Part shown: positions 34,395 to 42,196 of the stretch, piece by piece
How positions within the stretch are numbered: position 1 is the first letter of the stretch
Layout: the number at the start of each line of letters is the position of its first letter
Source: Mycobacterium sp. IS-1496
GTDB taxonomy: Bacteria; Actinomycetota; Actinomycetes; Mycobacteriales; Mycobacteriaceae
Length of the DNA: 64,000 nucleotides
NCBI RefSeq assembly: GCF_001499995.1
Contig: NZ_LQIU01000017.1
Location: forward strand, 19,254-83,253
Direction: 5' to 3'
The notes under the pieces: model-generated
Seen by the model: the letters and a program-made list of their open reading frames with translations, nothing else
Told to the model about the DNA's origin: nothing
The model's database searches: none
Made by a program: the position numbers and the translations under genes

Positions 34395-35312
34395 ATGTCC
34401 GTTTCCTTCACCGTCACGCGGAAACTGCGACGTGTCCCCATGGCTGTGATCGCGGTGGCCGGCCTCATCGGTGCGATGTGCTGGTCCGGGCCGACCGCGC
34501 AGGCGTTCTACATCCACAACCACGCCAGCGTCACCCGCACCGCGCTGCCGCCCGATCAGGTCAACGAGATCGCCATGCTGCAGATCCTCAACGGGCCGCC
34601 GCCCGGCGGCGGCGCGATGGGCAGCGACGCGTTCGCGACCGACGAGTGGCGGCACATCGACAACGCGAAGAACCCGGCCGACATCTGTGCGCGCGCGCAG
34701 CAGGCGTGGAACACCCTCTCCCCGGTCATCCTGCGCGGGTCGCAGCCGATCGGCCCGGGCGCCACGGCGCTCCGCGACGGACCGGCCGCCCGCGCGGCCT
34801 TCGGCGGTCTGGCACACGCGCAGCAGGACTTCTACGCCCACTCCAACTGGGTGGAGTCCAACATCGCTGCGGGACAACCGGAACGGCCGGCACCCGCACT
34901 GTTCCCGACCTGTAACCCGAGCGCATTCCCGGCCGACCTGCACACCGGGTACTTCAACGCTCTGTACTCGGCACAGTTTCCGCTCGACGGCTGCCCGCCG
35001 GCAGGCCCGCCGCCGGGGTTCGGCGAGTGCCACGCCGCGTTGAACAAGGACGGACCCAACACCGCACGCGGCGGCCAACCGGTTCCCGGTACCTCGATGA
35101 ACATGTACGACCTCGCGGCGCGGCTGTCGGCCGTGACCACCACGGATTTCTACCGGTATGTGCGTGGCCTGATCGCCAGCACCGTGTCGGCGCAGAACCC
35201 CGGGGTCGACGGCCAGTGCATCGCGAACAAGTTCTTCCGCCCCGATCTGCTGGGGCCGTGTGCGGTGTCCATCAGTCCGTTCGGAGTGCCGGGCGTCATA
35301 CCGCCCCGCTGA
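34395..35312 (+). CDS. Secreted protein resembling zinc-dependent phospholipase C / Het-C family
   Basis: A 305-residue protein with an N-terminal signal sequence and a likely cleavage after AQA (residue 37), leaving FYIHNHASVTR. The segment GLAHAQQDFYAHSNWVE (about 138-154) has the spaced His and Asp residues typical of zinc-phospholipase C and Het-C proteins, and HID at about 88-90 may add a ligand. Four or more Cys in the second half may form disulphides. ATG at 34395 with a very strong GGGGAGGAG. Its last 17 bases overlap the response-regulator gene. The assignment is by motif only; the substrate is unknown. Confidence 0.72.
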   Translation: MSVSFTVTRKLRRVPMAVIAVAGLIGAMCWSGPTAQAFYIHNHASVTRTALPPDQVNEIAMLQILNGPPPGGGAMGSDAFATDEWRHIDNAKNPADICARAQQAWNTLSPVILRGSQPIGPGATALRDGPAARAAFGGLAHAQQDFYAHSNWVESNIAAGQPERPAPALFPTCNPSAFPADLHTGYFNALYSAQFPLDGCPPAGPPPGFGECHAALNKDGPNTARGGQPVPGTSMNMYDLAARLSAVTTTDFYRYVRGLIASTVSAQNPGVDGQCIANKFFRPDLLGPCAVSISPFGVPGVIPPR

Positions 35313-35961
35313 CCCGGTAGCGTCGTTCGGGCCTGCCCGCCCCGTACTGCAACCGCAGCTCCAGCGCACCCGTACTCAGGTAGTGCTCGAGGTAGCGGCG
35401 CGCGCTGACCCGCGAGATTCCCACCAGCTCAGCGCATTCCGTCGCGGAGACCTCACCCGCCCGCTGCACGGCGTCGAGGACGAGTCGCCCGGTCTCGATA
35501 CCGAGACCCTTCGGCAGCACCTCGCCGCTGCTGTGCCGGCCGAACAGGGAGTCGATCAACGACTGGTCGGCGCCGCGCGCGGATTCCAGTGCGTCGGCCC
35601 GGGCCGCGAACGCCTCCAACTTCGCGCGCAACTGGGTGAACTCGAACGGTTTGATCAGGTAGTCCGCCGCGCCGCCGTCGAGTGCCGCGCGGACGGTGTC
35701 GAGCTCCCGCGCGGCGGTGATCATGATGACTCCGACGCCATCGCCGTGCGACCGCAGACGCTGCAGCACCTCGAGGCCCGTCATATCCGGCAGATAGACG
35801 TCCAGCAGGATCAGGTGTGGCGCGAGTTCCCTTGCCGCCGAGAGAGCTTCGCCACCTGTGCGCGCCACCCCGACCGCCCGGAACCCCTCCACCCGCTCGA
35901 CGAACCGGCGGTGGATGTCGGCGACCATGAAATCGTCGTCGACCACCAGCACGTCACGCAT
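35296..35961 (-). CDS. CitB/DcuR-type response regulator
   Basis: A 221-residue response regulator. The receiver domain has acidic residues D8/D9, the phosphoacceptor D54 (LILLDVYLPDM) and K104 (LIKPFE). The C-terminal domain (about 150-215) holds the HTH EVSATECAELVGISRVSARRYLEHY, as in CitB, DctR and DcuR regulators of di- and tricarboxylate use. The start overlaps the end of the sensor kinase gene by eight bases. It most likely controls the divergent tct transporter; a palindrome at 37602 is a candidate site. Confidence 0.92.
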   Translation of the reverse strand: MRDVLVVDDDFMVADIHRRFVERVEGFRAVGVARTGGEALSAARELAPHLILLDVYLPDMTGLEVLQRLRSHGDGVGVIMITAARELDTVRAALDGGAADYLIKPFEFTQLRAKLEAFAARADALESARGADQSLIDSLFGRHSSGEVLPKGLGIETGRLVLDAVQRAGEVSATECAELVGISRVSARRYLEHYLSTGALELRLQYGAGRPERRYRVSGAV

Positions 35962-37573
35962 GCGCGGCCACCCGGCTCAGCGGCAACCGCACCGTGAACA
36001 CGGCGCCGCCGTCGTCGCGGTCGGAGACCGTCACGACGCCGCCGTGCTGTGCGGTGACCAACCGGACCAGCGCCAGCCCGATCCCGCGGCCGCCAGGCGC
36101 CTCGGGCTTCGACGTCACCCCGCGGGCGAAGATCTCCTCCCGGAGATGTTCGGGCACACCGGGCCCGGTGTCGGTGACGGCGATCGACAACCCGTCGGCG
36201 TCGCCGATGAGCACGCTGACCCGCGCGGCCCCCGACCCCACCGACACGTCGACCGCGTTGTCGATCAGGTTGCCCAGCACCGTGATCACGTCGGTCGCCA
36301 GCGCCGGGTCCAGCGCTCCCAGATGGGAATCCGGGTCGAGCCACAACGTCACCCCGCTCTCGGCGGCCAGGGTGGTCTTTGCGATCAGCAGCGCAGCGAC
36401 CGCCGGATCGGCGATCCGACGGGTCACCGCGTCGCTGATCTCCGCGCGCCGCCGCGTCAGCTCGCCGATCAGGTCCCGCACCGCGTCGTACTCACCGAGC
36501 TGCACCAGCCCGGAGATGGTGTGCAACTGGTTGGCGAACTCGTGTGTCTGCGCGCGCAGGGTGTCGGTGACGCTCTTGTGCGACGACAACTGCGCCTGCA
36601 GGGCCGCCAGTTCGGTGCTGTCCCGCATCGTGGTCACCGTACCGATCCACTCGCCGCCGCTGGACGCCGTGCGCCGGTTGAGCGCGAGCACGCGGGTGCG
36701 GGTGGCGATCACCACGTCGCGACCGTCCTCGCCGGAGAGCAGGAATTCCACGACCGCCGGATCGAGCCCCACCGCATCGGCGCGCCGGCCCACCGCCGAC
36801 CCGGACAGGCCGAGCAGTTCCTGGGCGCTGTCGTTGAGCAGGGTGATGACGCCGTCGGTGTTCACGGCCACCACGCCCTCACGGATGCTGTGCAGCAACG
36901 CTTCCCGGTGATCCGCCAGGCCGGCGATCTCCGCCACCTCCAGGCCGCGGGTGTGGCGTTTGATCCGCCGCGACAGCAGCCACGACGCCACCAGGCCCAG
37001 TGCGGCGGCCAGTCCGAGGTAGAGCAGGAGCCGTTCGCCCGCGCCGTTGAGCAGTTGCCACACCGACGGATACGGTTCGCTGACCGACGCGATCGCCAGC
37101 ACCTCGCCCCGGTTGGTCAGCACCGGAACCTGCCCTATCAGGCTGTGCACACCGTCGACGTCGTCGTCGCCGTACCAGGCCCGGCCCTCGTCGGCGCGGG
37201 TGACGCTCAGATCCACCCGGTTGCCGACCCGCGACGGGTCCGATGACGCCAGCACCCGGCCGTCCGGACGCAGGATCTCCGCCAGCCCGGCACCCGAGAG
37301 GGCGACCGCCTGATCCACTTCGGGCGCCAGCACCCGCGCGGCGAACGGGTCGGCCAGGCGGTCCCGCACGATCGGGGTGGAGGCGACGTTCTCGGCGACC
37401 GCGATCATTCGCTGGCTGCGCGCCTCGCGGAACTCCTTGGTGGACTGCGCGACCGACACGGCCGCGACGGCCAGCAGCACCACCGCCACCACCAGCAGCT
37501 GGAACACCAGGAACCGTCCGGCCAGGCTGCGGCCGCCGAACCCCCGCACCGTTCCGGACCATCGTGAACTCAA
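35954..37573 (-). CDS. CitA/DcuS-type sensor histidine kinase
   Basis: A 539-residue membrane kinase. One helix near 20-42, a periplasmic single-Cache ligand domain (about 45-175), a second helix near 183-203, a cytosolic PAS domain (about 215-320), a SpoOB-type dimerisation helix with His344 (RAQTHEFANQLH) and a HATPase domain (NLIDNAVD, DTGPGVP, GGRGIGLALV). This is the CitA/DcuS layout, which senses citrate or C4-dicarboxylates. TTG start at 37573. Divergent from tctC, with 57 bases between, and cotranscribed with the response regulator. Confidence 0.92.
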   Translation of the reverse strand: MSSRWSGTVRGFGGRSLAGRFLVFQLLVVAVVLLAVAAVSVAQSTKEFREARSQRMIAVAENVASTPIVRDRLADPFAARVLAPEVDQAVALSGAGLAEILRPDGRVLASSDPSRVGNRVDLSVTRADEGRAWYGDDDVDGVHSLIGQVPVLTNRGEVLAIASVSEPYPSVWQLLNGAGERLLLYLGLAAALGLVASWLLSRRIKRHTRGLEVAEIAGLADHREALLHSIREGVVAVNTDGVITLLNDSAQELLGLSGSAVGRRADAVGLDPAVVEFLLSGEDGRDVVIATRTRVLALNRRTASSGGEWIGTVTTMRDSTELAALQAQLSSHKSVTDTLRAQTHEFANQLHTISGLVQLGEYDAVRDLIGELTRRRAEISDAVTRRIADPAVAALLIAKTTLAAESGVTLWLDPDSHLGALDPALATDVITVLGNLIDNAVDVSVGSGAARVSVLIGDADGLSIAVTDTGPGVPEHLREEIFARGVTSKPEAPGGRGIGLALVRLVTAQHGGVVTVSDRDDGGAVFTVRLPLSRVAAHA

Positions 37574-37601
37574 CGACCAAAACGTCCTTTGCTTTCGAAT
37601 C

Positions 37602-37617
37602 AGTGACTCACGTCACT
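37602..37617. promoter_or_regulatory. Perfect inverted repeat AGTGAC-TCAC-GTCACT in the tct intergenic region
   Basis: Six-base perfect arms around TCAC in the 57-base gap between the divergent sensor kinase and tctC genes. A dimeric response regulator bound here could control both directions. It is 14 bases before the tctC ATG, so it overlaps or follows the tctC transcription start. Confidence 0.5.
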
Positions 37618-37630
37618 TTCCGGGTCCAGT

Positions 37631-38626
37631 ATGACCTTCGTGAGACGAAACCTGCGTGCGCTGGCCGCCATCGTGCTGGCTGTGGTGATCGCCATGGCGC
37701 TGACGTCGTGCGGGGTGACCCGCGGCGGCGAATCCGGGGGCCTGCACCGGCTGCGGATGATGGTGCCCAACAGCCCGGGCGGCGGCTACGACCTGACCGC
37801 GCGCACCGCGGTGAAGATCATGGAGGACAACGACATCACCGGTCGTGTCGAGGTGTTCAACGTGATCGGCGCAGGCGGCACCGTCGCGATGGCCCGGCTG
37901 ATGAACGAGCGCGGCAACGACGACCTCATGATGACGATGGGCCTCGGGGTGGTCGGCGCCACCTACACCAACGGGTCCAACATCAAGGCCTCGGACGCCA
38001 CCGCGGTGGCCAAGCTCATCGAGGACCCGGGCGCGATCTTCGTCCCCGCCGACTCGCCGTTCCAGACTGTCGGCGACTTCGTCGAGGCGTGGAAGGCCGA
38101 TCCGGCCGCCGTGACGATCGGCGGCGGATCCTCACCGGGCGGCCCCGACCACCTGTTCCCGATGGAGCTCGCCGAAACGGTCGGCGTGGACCCCAAGGCC
38201 GTCAACTTCGTCACCTACGACGGCGGTGGCGACCTGCTGACCGCGCTGCTCGGCAAGAAGATCACCGCGGGGACGTCGAGTCCGGGCGAGCTGATCGACC
38301 AGATCGAGGCCGGCCAGCTGCGTGTGCTCGCCGTGTCCAGCGACGACCGGGTCGAAGGTGTCGACGCGCCCACGCTCACCGAGTCGGGCATCGACCTCAC
38401 GTTCGCGAACTGGCGGGGAGTGCTCGCCCCGCCCGGCATCTCCGACGATGCGAAGCAGGCGATGATCCGCGCCCTCGAGGAACTGCACGGCACCGAGCAG
38501 TGGAAGGAGGCGCTGACCAAGAACGGGTGGACCGACGCCTTCGTCACCGGACCGGCGTTCGAGCAGTTTCTCGTCGAACAGGACAACCGGGTCTCGTCGA
38601 CCCTGACCGAACTGGGGCTGGTATGA
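37631..38626 (+). CDS. tctC: Tripartite tricarboxylate transporter substrate-binding lipoprotein TctC
   Basis: Extracytoplasmic solute receptor of the TTT family, 331 residues. The lipobox ends at Cys27 (LTSC). Motifs VPNSPGGGYDLTAR, GAGGTVAMARLM, GGGSSPGGPDHLF and NWRGVLAPPG match the Bug/TctC fold that closes over carboxylates. In actinobacteria the receptor is lipid-anchored, as here. First gene of tctCBA; its stop overlaps the tctB start (ATGA). Confidence 0.93.
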   Translation: MTFVRRNLRALAAIVLAVVIAMALTSCGVTRGGESGGLHRLRMMVPNSPGGGYDLTARTAVKIMEDNDITGRVEVFNVIGAGGTVAMARLMNERGNDDLMMTMGLGVVGATYTNGSNIKASDATAVAKLIEDPGAIFVPADSPFQTVGDFVEAWKADPAAVTIGGGSSPGGPDHLFPMELAETVGVDPKAVNFVTYDGGGDLLTALLGKKITAGTSSPGELIDQIEAGQLRVLAVSSDDRVEGVDAPTLTESGIDLTFANWRGVLAPPGISDDAKQAMIRALEELHGTEQWKEALTKNGWTDAFVTGPAFEQFLVEQDNRVSSTLTELGLV

Positions 38627-39129
38627 CCACCACCGACAAGCCTGCGCGCGTCGACCGGGCGCAGTACCTGATCTGCGTCGTCCTGGTCGCCGTCGGCGCT
38701 TTCCTCATCGTCGACGCGCTGCGCCTGACCGCCGGATTCGCCAAGGTGGATCCGGTGGGGCCCAAGGCCTTCCCGATCGTCATCGGGGTCGTGCTCATCG
38801 TGCTGGCGGTGATCCTCGCGATCGCGATCCCGCGCGGTTCGGTGGGTGAGGCCGACGCCGGTGAGGACGTCGACCCGGACGCGCCGAGCGACTGGCGCAC
38901 CGTCGGCCTGCTCGTCGGGCTGTTCGTCGCCGTCATCGTGCTCGTACAACCGCTCGGCTGGGTCATCACCGGCACCCTGCTGTTCGCCGGGGCGGTCGCC
39001 GTCCTGGGCAACCGCCACTGGGTGCGCAACATCGCGATCGGGCTGGCGCTGTCCCTGGCGAGTTTCTACGCGTTCTACTCAGGGCTCGGAATTCCGCTGC
39101 CCGCAGGCATTTTGGACGGGATCCTGTAG
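38623..39129 (+). CDS. tctB: Tripartite tricarboxylate transporter small membrane subunit TctB
   Basis: A 168-residue protein with four hydrophobic helices in two pairs, separated by an acidic loop (about 75-90), as in TctB. The ATG at 38623 overlaps the tctC stop. It directly abuts tctA, with no gap. Its role is to stabilise the large permease subunit. Confidence 0.9.
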   Translation: MTTTDKPARVDRAQYLICVVLVAVGAFLIVDALRLTAGFAKVDPVGPKAFPIVIGVVLIVLAVILAIAIPRGSVGEADAGEDVDPDAPSDWRTVGLLVGLFVAVIVLVQPLGWVITGTLLFAGAVAVLGNRHWVRNIAIGLALSLASFYAFYSGLGIPLPAGILDGIL

Positions 39130-40671
39130 ATGAACAACCTGGATTGGCTGATGCAGGGTTTCGCGGAGGCCGCGACACCCATGAACCTGCTCTACGCGGT
39201 GATCGGTGTGCTGCTCGGCACCGCGGTCGGCGTGCTGCCGGGCATCGGGCCCGCGATGACGGTCGCGTTGCTGCTGCCGGTCACCTACAACGTCAGCCCG
39301 AGTGCGGCGTTCATCATGTTCGCGGGCATCTTCTACGGCGGCATGTACGGCGGGTCGACCACCTCGATCCTGCTGAACACCCCCGGTGAATCGTCCTCGG
39401 TGATCACCGCGATCGAGGGCAACAGGATGGCCAAGGCCGGACGGGCGGCGCAGGCGCTGGCCACCGCCGCGATCGGATCGTTCGTCGCGGGCGCGATCGG
39501 CACCGCTCTGCTCGCCGCGTTCGCCCCGCCGATCTCGCGCTTCGCCGTCACCCTCGGTGCGCCGTCGTACCTGGCGATCATGGTGTTCGCGCTGGTCGCG
39601 GTGACGGCGGTCCTCGGCGCGTCGAAGCTGCGTGGCGCGATCTCGCTGTTCCTGGGCCTGGCCATCGGGGTGGTCGGCATCGACTTCCTCACCGGACAAC
39701 CGCGGGCCACCTTCGGCCTGCCGCAGTTGTCCGACGGCATCGACATCGTGGTGATCGCCGTCGCCGTCTTCGCGGTCGGCGAGGCGCTGTGGGTGGCGGC
39801 CCACCTGCGGCGCCGTCCCGCGGAGGTGATCCCGGTGGGCCGGCCGTGGATGGGCCGCGACGACTTCCGCCGGTCGTGGAAGCCCTGGCTGCGCGGCACC
39901 GCCTACGGCTTCCCGTTCGGCGCGCTGCCCGCGGGCGGCGCCGAACTCCCGACGTTCCTGTCCTACATCACCGAGAAGCGGCTCTCGAAGCACCGCGAGG
40001 AGTTCGGCAAGGGGGCGATCGAGGGTGTGGCCGGACCCGAGGCCGCCAACAACGCCTCAGCGGCCGGCACGCTGGTGCCGATGCTGTCGCTCGGCCTGCC
40101 CACGAACGCCACCGCGGCGGTGATCCTGACCGCGTTCGTGTCGTACGGAATCCAGCCCGGCCCAACGCTGTTCGAAAAAGAGCCGTTGCTGATCTGGACG
40201 CTGATCGCCAGCCTGTTCATCGGCAACCTGCTGCTGTTGCTGCTCAACCTGCCGCTGGCCCCGCTGTGGGCCAAGCTGCTGCGCACACCGCGGCCGTACC
40301 TGTACGCCGGCATTCTGTTCTTCGCGACGCTCGGCGCGCTGGCCGTCAACATCCAGCCGCTCGACCTGGCGCTGCTGCTGGTGTTCGGGCTGCTCGGGCT
40401 GATGATGCGCCGGTTCGGGCTGCCGGTGCTGCCGCTGATCATCGGGGTCATCCTCGGACCGCGGATCGAACGCCAACTGCGGCAGAGCCTTCAGCTCGGT
40501 GGCGGCGACTGGACGAGCCTGTTCACCGAGCCGGTCGCGATCGTCGTCTACGTGCTGATGGCGCTGCTGCTGATGGCGCCGTTGGTGCTCAAGCTCCTTC
40601 ACCGTAGTGAAGACACGTTGCTCATCGTGGAGGACGATGTGGACCAGCAGGAGAAGGCGGCCCGGACATGA
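39130..40671 (+). CDS. tctA: Tripartite tricarboxylate transporter large permease TctA
   Basis: A 513-residue permease with about 11-12 helices. The two glycine-rich repeats [17 protein letters not shown] and [19 protein letters not shown] (shown in part) form the transport core of the TTT family, and [20 protein letters not shown] is the strongly conserved loop. Last of tctCBA. The ion coupling is presumably sodium or proton; the substrate (citrate or another carboxylate) is inferred from the adjacent CitA/CitB-type regulators. Confidence 0.95.
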   Translation: MNNLDWLMQGFAEAATPMNLLYAVIGVLLGTAVGVLPGIGPAMTVALLLPVTYNVSPSAAFIMFAGIFYGGMYGGSTTSILLNTPGESSSVITAIEGNRMAKAGRAAQALATAAIGSFVAGAIGTALLAAFAPPISRFAVTLGAPSYLAIMVFALVAVTAVLGASKLRGAISLFLGLAIGVVGIDFLTGQPRATFGLPQLSDGIDIVVIAVAVFAVGEALWVAAHLRRRPAEVIPVGRPWMGRDDFRRSWKPWLRGTAYGFPFGALPAGGAELPTFLSYITEKRLSKHREEFGKGAIEGVAGPEAANNASAAGTLVPMLSLGLPTNATAAVILTAFVSYGIQPGPTLFEKEPLLIWTLIASLFIGNLLLLLLNLPLAPLWAKLLRTPRPYLYAGILFFATLGALAVNIQPLDLALLLVFGLLGLMMRRFGLPVLPLIIGVILGPRIERQLRQSLQLGGGDWTSLFTEPVAIVVYVLMALLLMAPLVLKLLHRSEDTLLIVEDDVDQQEKAART

Positions 40672-40676
40672 TCGAC

Positions 40677-40693
40677 GAGCGCTTGCGTGAGGA
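40677..40693 (+). repeat. Short repeat GAGCGCTTGCGTGAGGA upstream of the uspA-like gene
   Basis: Second copy of the motif found before ftsZ at 23408-23424 (15 of 17 identical). It fills most of the 28-base gap between tctA and the stress-protein gene. Confidence 0.5.
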
Positions 40694-40699
40694 GACGAC

Positions 40700-41092
40700 G
40701 TGATCGTCGTGGGATACACCGCAGACCGGTACGGCGAGGTGGCGGTCGAACACGGGATCGCCGAAGCCGCCCGACGCGGCACCGGCCTGCTGGTCGTCAA
40801 CTCGACCGCGGGTGACTCCTACGTCGACGCCGCGTTCGCCCAGTCCAAGGACGTCAGCGGGCTCGAGGCGCAGCTCGCCGACTGCGGCGTGCCGTTCGAG
40901 GTGCAGCAACCCGTCGGCGTCTACGCCGCGGACGCGCTGCTCACCGCGATGGATCGCGACGACGCCGAACTGCTGGTGATCGGGCTGCGTCACCGAAGCC
41001 CGGTGGGAAAGCTGTTGCTGGGCAGCGTATCTCAGCAGGTCCTGCTGGAATGCCCGAAGCCGGTGCTGGCCGTCAAACCGGACGAGGGCTGA
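40700..41092 (+). CDS. Universal stress protein (UspA family)
   Basis: A 130-residue single-domain USP beginning MIVVGYTADRYGEVAVEHG and ending with the nucleotide-binding pattern GLRHRSPVGKLLLGSVSQQVL, close to the ATP-binding G-2x-G-9x-G-S/T form. GTG start 28 bases after tctA on the same strand, so probably cotranscribed. USP domains are known beside or fused to TRAP and other carboxylate transporters, where they may modulate transport by ATP binding. Confidence 0.9.
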   Translation: MIVVGYTADRYGEVAVEHGIAEAARRGTGLLVVNSTAGDSYVDAAFAQSKDVSGLEAQLADCGVPFEVQQPVGVYAADALLTAMDRDDAELLVIGLRHRSPVGKLLLGSVSQQVLLECPKPVLAVKPDEG

Positions 41093-41107
41093 TCCGGCTC
41101 CCGGCTG

Positions 41108-41791
41108 CTACCACTGGGCCAGTACTTTCTCGCCGATCGTGGCGGCGACCCGCACCGCCGAGTCGGCCGGGTTGGCGCTGCAGGTGTTGACGTCGACGAT
41201 GATGTTGTTGCGCAGCGCCAAGGCCCGCCCGCAGCCCCAGCCCGGTGCCTTGGCCTCCTGCATCATCGCGGTGGTGCTGAGGATGTTGTCCTCGTTGACG
41301 ATCTGCCCGACGTCATACACGTATCCGCTCTGCGTGTGGGTGTACTGGCGGCAGGCCGGCCACTGGTGGGCCGACGCCTCGTAGAACGCCGCAGCTTTCT
41401 CCCGGTACGGGAACAGCACCACGGTCTGTTTGAGGAAGTGGGTGAAGTCGTCCCCGTTGTTGAGGCTCGAGCCCCGCTCGGCCCAGTAGTCGCTGCCCTC
41501 GTAGACCTTCGCCTCAGCGGCGGCGTCGACCGCCAGACACTCGCGCGGCTCCATGATCCCGCTGTTGTCCTCCATCGCGGTCTCCGAACCGACGACGGCC
41601 ATTCCGGTGGTCCCCATGAGCGCGGACACCTCCTCGGGGGCGAGCAACAGGCCGGGCAACTCCCGCTCGACGAGCGGACGCGGGATCATCGAGCGGGTCG
41701 TGGTGGCCGACTCGGCGCTCACCGTCTGCGTGCAGCCCGTGACGACCAGGCTGAGGGCTGCGACAACAACTAGGGCTCTCGATTGGCGCAT
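41108..41791 (-). CDS. Lipoprotein with PknH-like extracellular sensor domain
   Basis: A 227-residue lipoprotein with lipobox ending at Cys20 (VTGC). The mature part starts with LLLAPEEVSALMGTTGM, the opening of the PknH-type extracytoplasmic domain, and contains four or more Cys (PRECLAVD, WPACRQY, GWGCGRA, VNTCSA) that form two disulphides in that fold. Mycobacteria carry many stand-alone copies as lipoproteins (LppH, LpqQ, LpqA and others). Convergent with the uspA-like gene. The ligand is unknown. Confidence 0.88.
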   Translation of the reverse strand: MRQSRALVVVAALSLVVTGCTQTVSAESATTTRSMIPRPLVERELPGLLLAPEEVSALMGTTGMAVVGSETAMEDNSGIMEPRECLAVDAAAEAKVYEGSDYWAERGSSLNNGDDFTHFLKQTVVLFPYREKAAAFYEASAHQWPACRQYTHTQSGYVYDVGQIVNEDNILSTTAMMQEAKAPGWGCGRALALRNNIIVDVNTCSANPADSAVRVAATIGEKVLAQW

Positions 41792-41842
41792 AGGTAAATG
41801 GTGAGGTAAGTGCGGCCCTGATGGGGCGAGGTTCGCGGCGAT

Positions 41843-41877
41843 TCCTGATCACGATGCACCGCAACTCCTGATAACGA
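41843..41877. repeat. Direct repeat TCCTGAT(C/A)ACGA x2 upstream of the lipoprotein gene
   Basis: Two 12-base copies at 41843-41854 and 41866-41877 differ at one base and are 23 bases apart. They sit in the 96-base gap between nirD and the PknH-sensor lipoprotein gene, 52-86 bases upstream of the latter's start, a natural place for an activator. Confidence 0.45.
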
Positions 41878-41887
41878 AACGGTGCTT

Positions 41888-42196
41888 TCAAGATCGACTG
41901 ATCCGGATCACCCCGTCGACCGCGACGACGGGGTGGCTGCGCACCGACAGGTGCGCGCCGCCCGCCTCGGCGCCGCTGCACAGGTCGAAGGTGTGACCGT
42001 GCAGCGGGCACACCACGACCCGCTCGTCGGCCAACCCGTCGGCCAGCGGTCCGCCGCGGTGCGGACACACCGCGTCCACGGCCCGCAGCGACCCGTCGCG
42101 GAGCCGGAACACTGCGATCTGGTCTCCGTCGACGGTGAACGTGCGGCCCTCGCCGAGGGGGATCTCGTCGACGCGGCCGATCTCGACGGCGCTCAC
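41888..42196 (-). CDS. nirD: Nitrite reductase small subunit NirD
   Basis: A 102-residue Rieske-type [2Fe-2S] protein. Ligand motifs are CPHRGG and CPLHGH, at the usual spacing. It partners NirB in NAD(P)H-dependent reduction of nitrite to ammonium. GTG at 42196 overlaps the nirB stop (GTGA), so the two are translationally coupled; the longer open frame upstream is shadow of nirB. Confidence 0.93.
   Translation of the reverse strand: MSAVEIGRVDEIPLGEGRTFTVDGDQIAVFRLRDGSLRAVDAVCPHRGGPLADGLADERVVVCPLHGHTFDLCSGAEAGGAHLSVRSHPVVAVDGVIRISRS

Noticed and set aside
40597..40612. Hairpin CTTCAC-CGTA-GTGAAG near the end of tctA
   Set aside because: Lies inside the coding region, short, without a T-run; not enough for a terminator or attenuator call.
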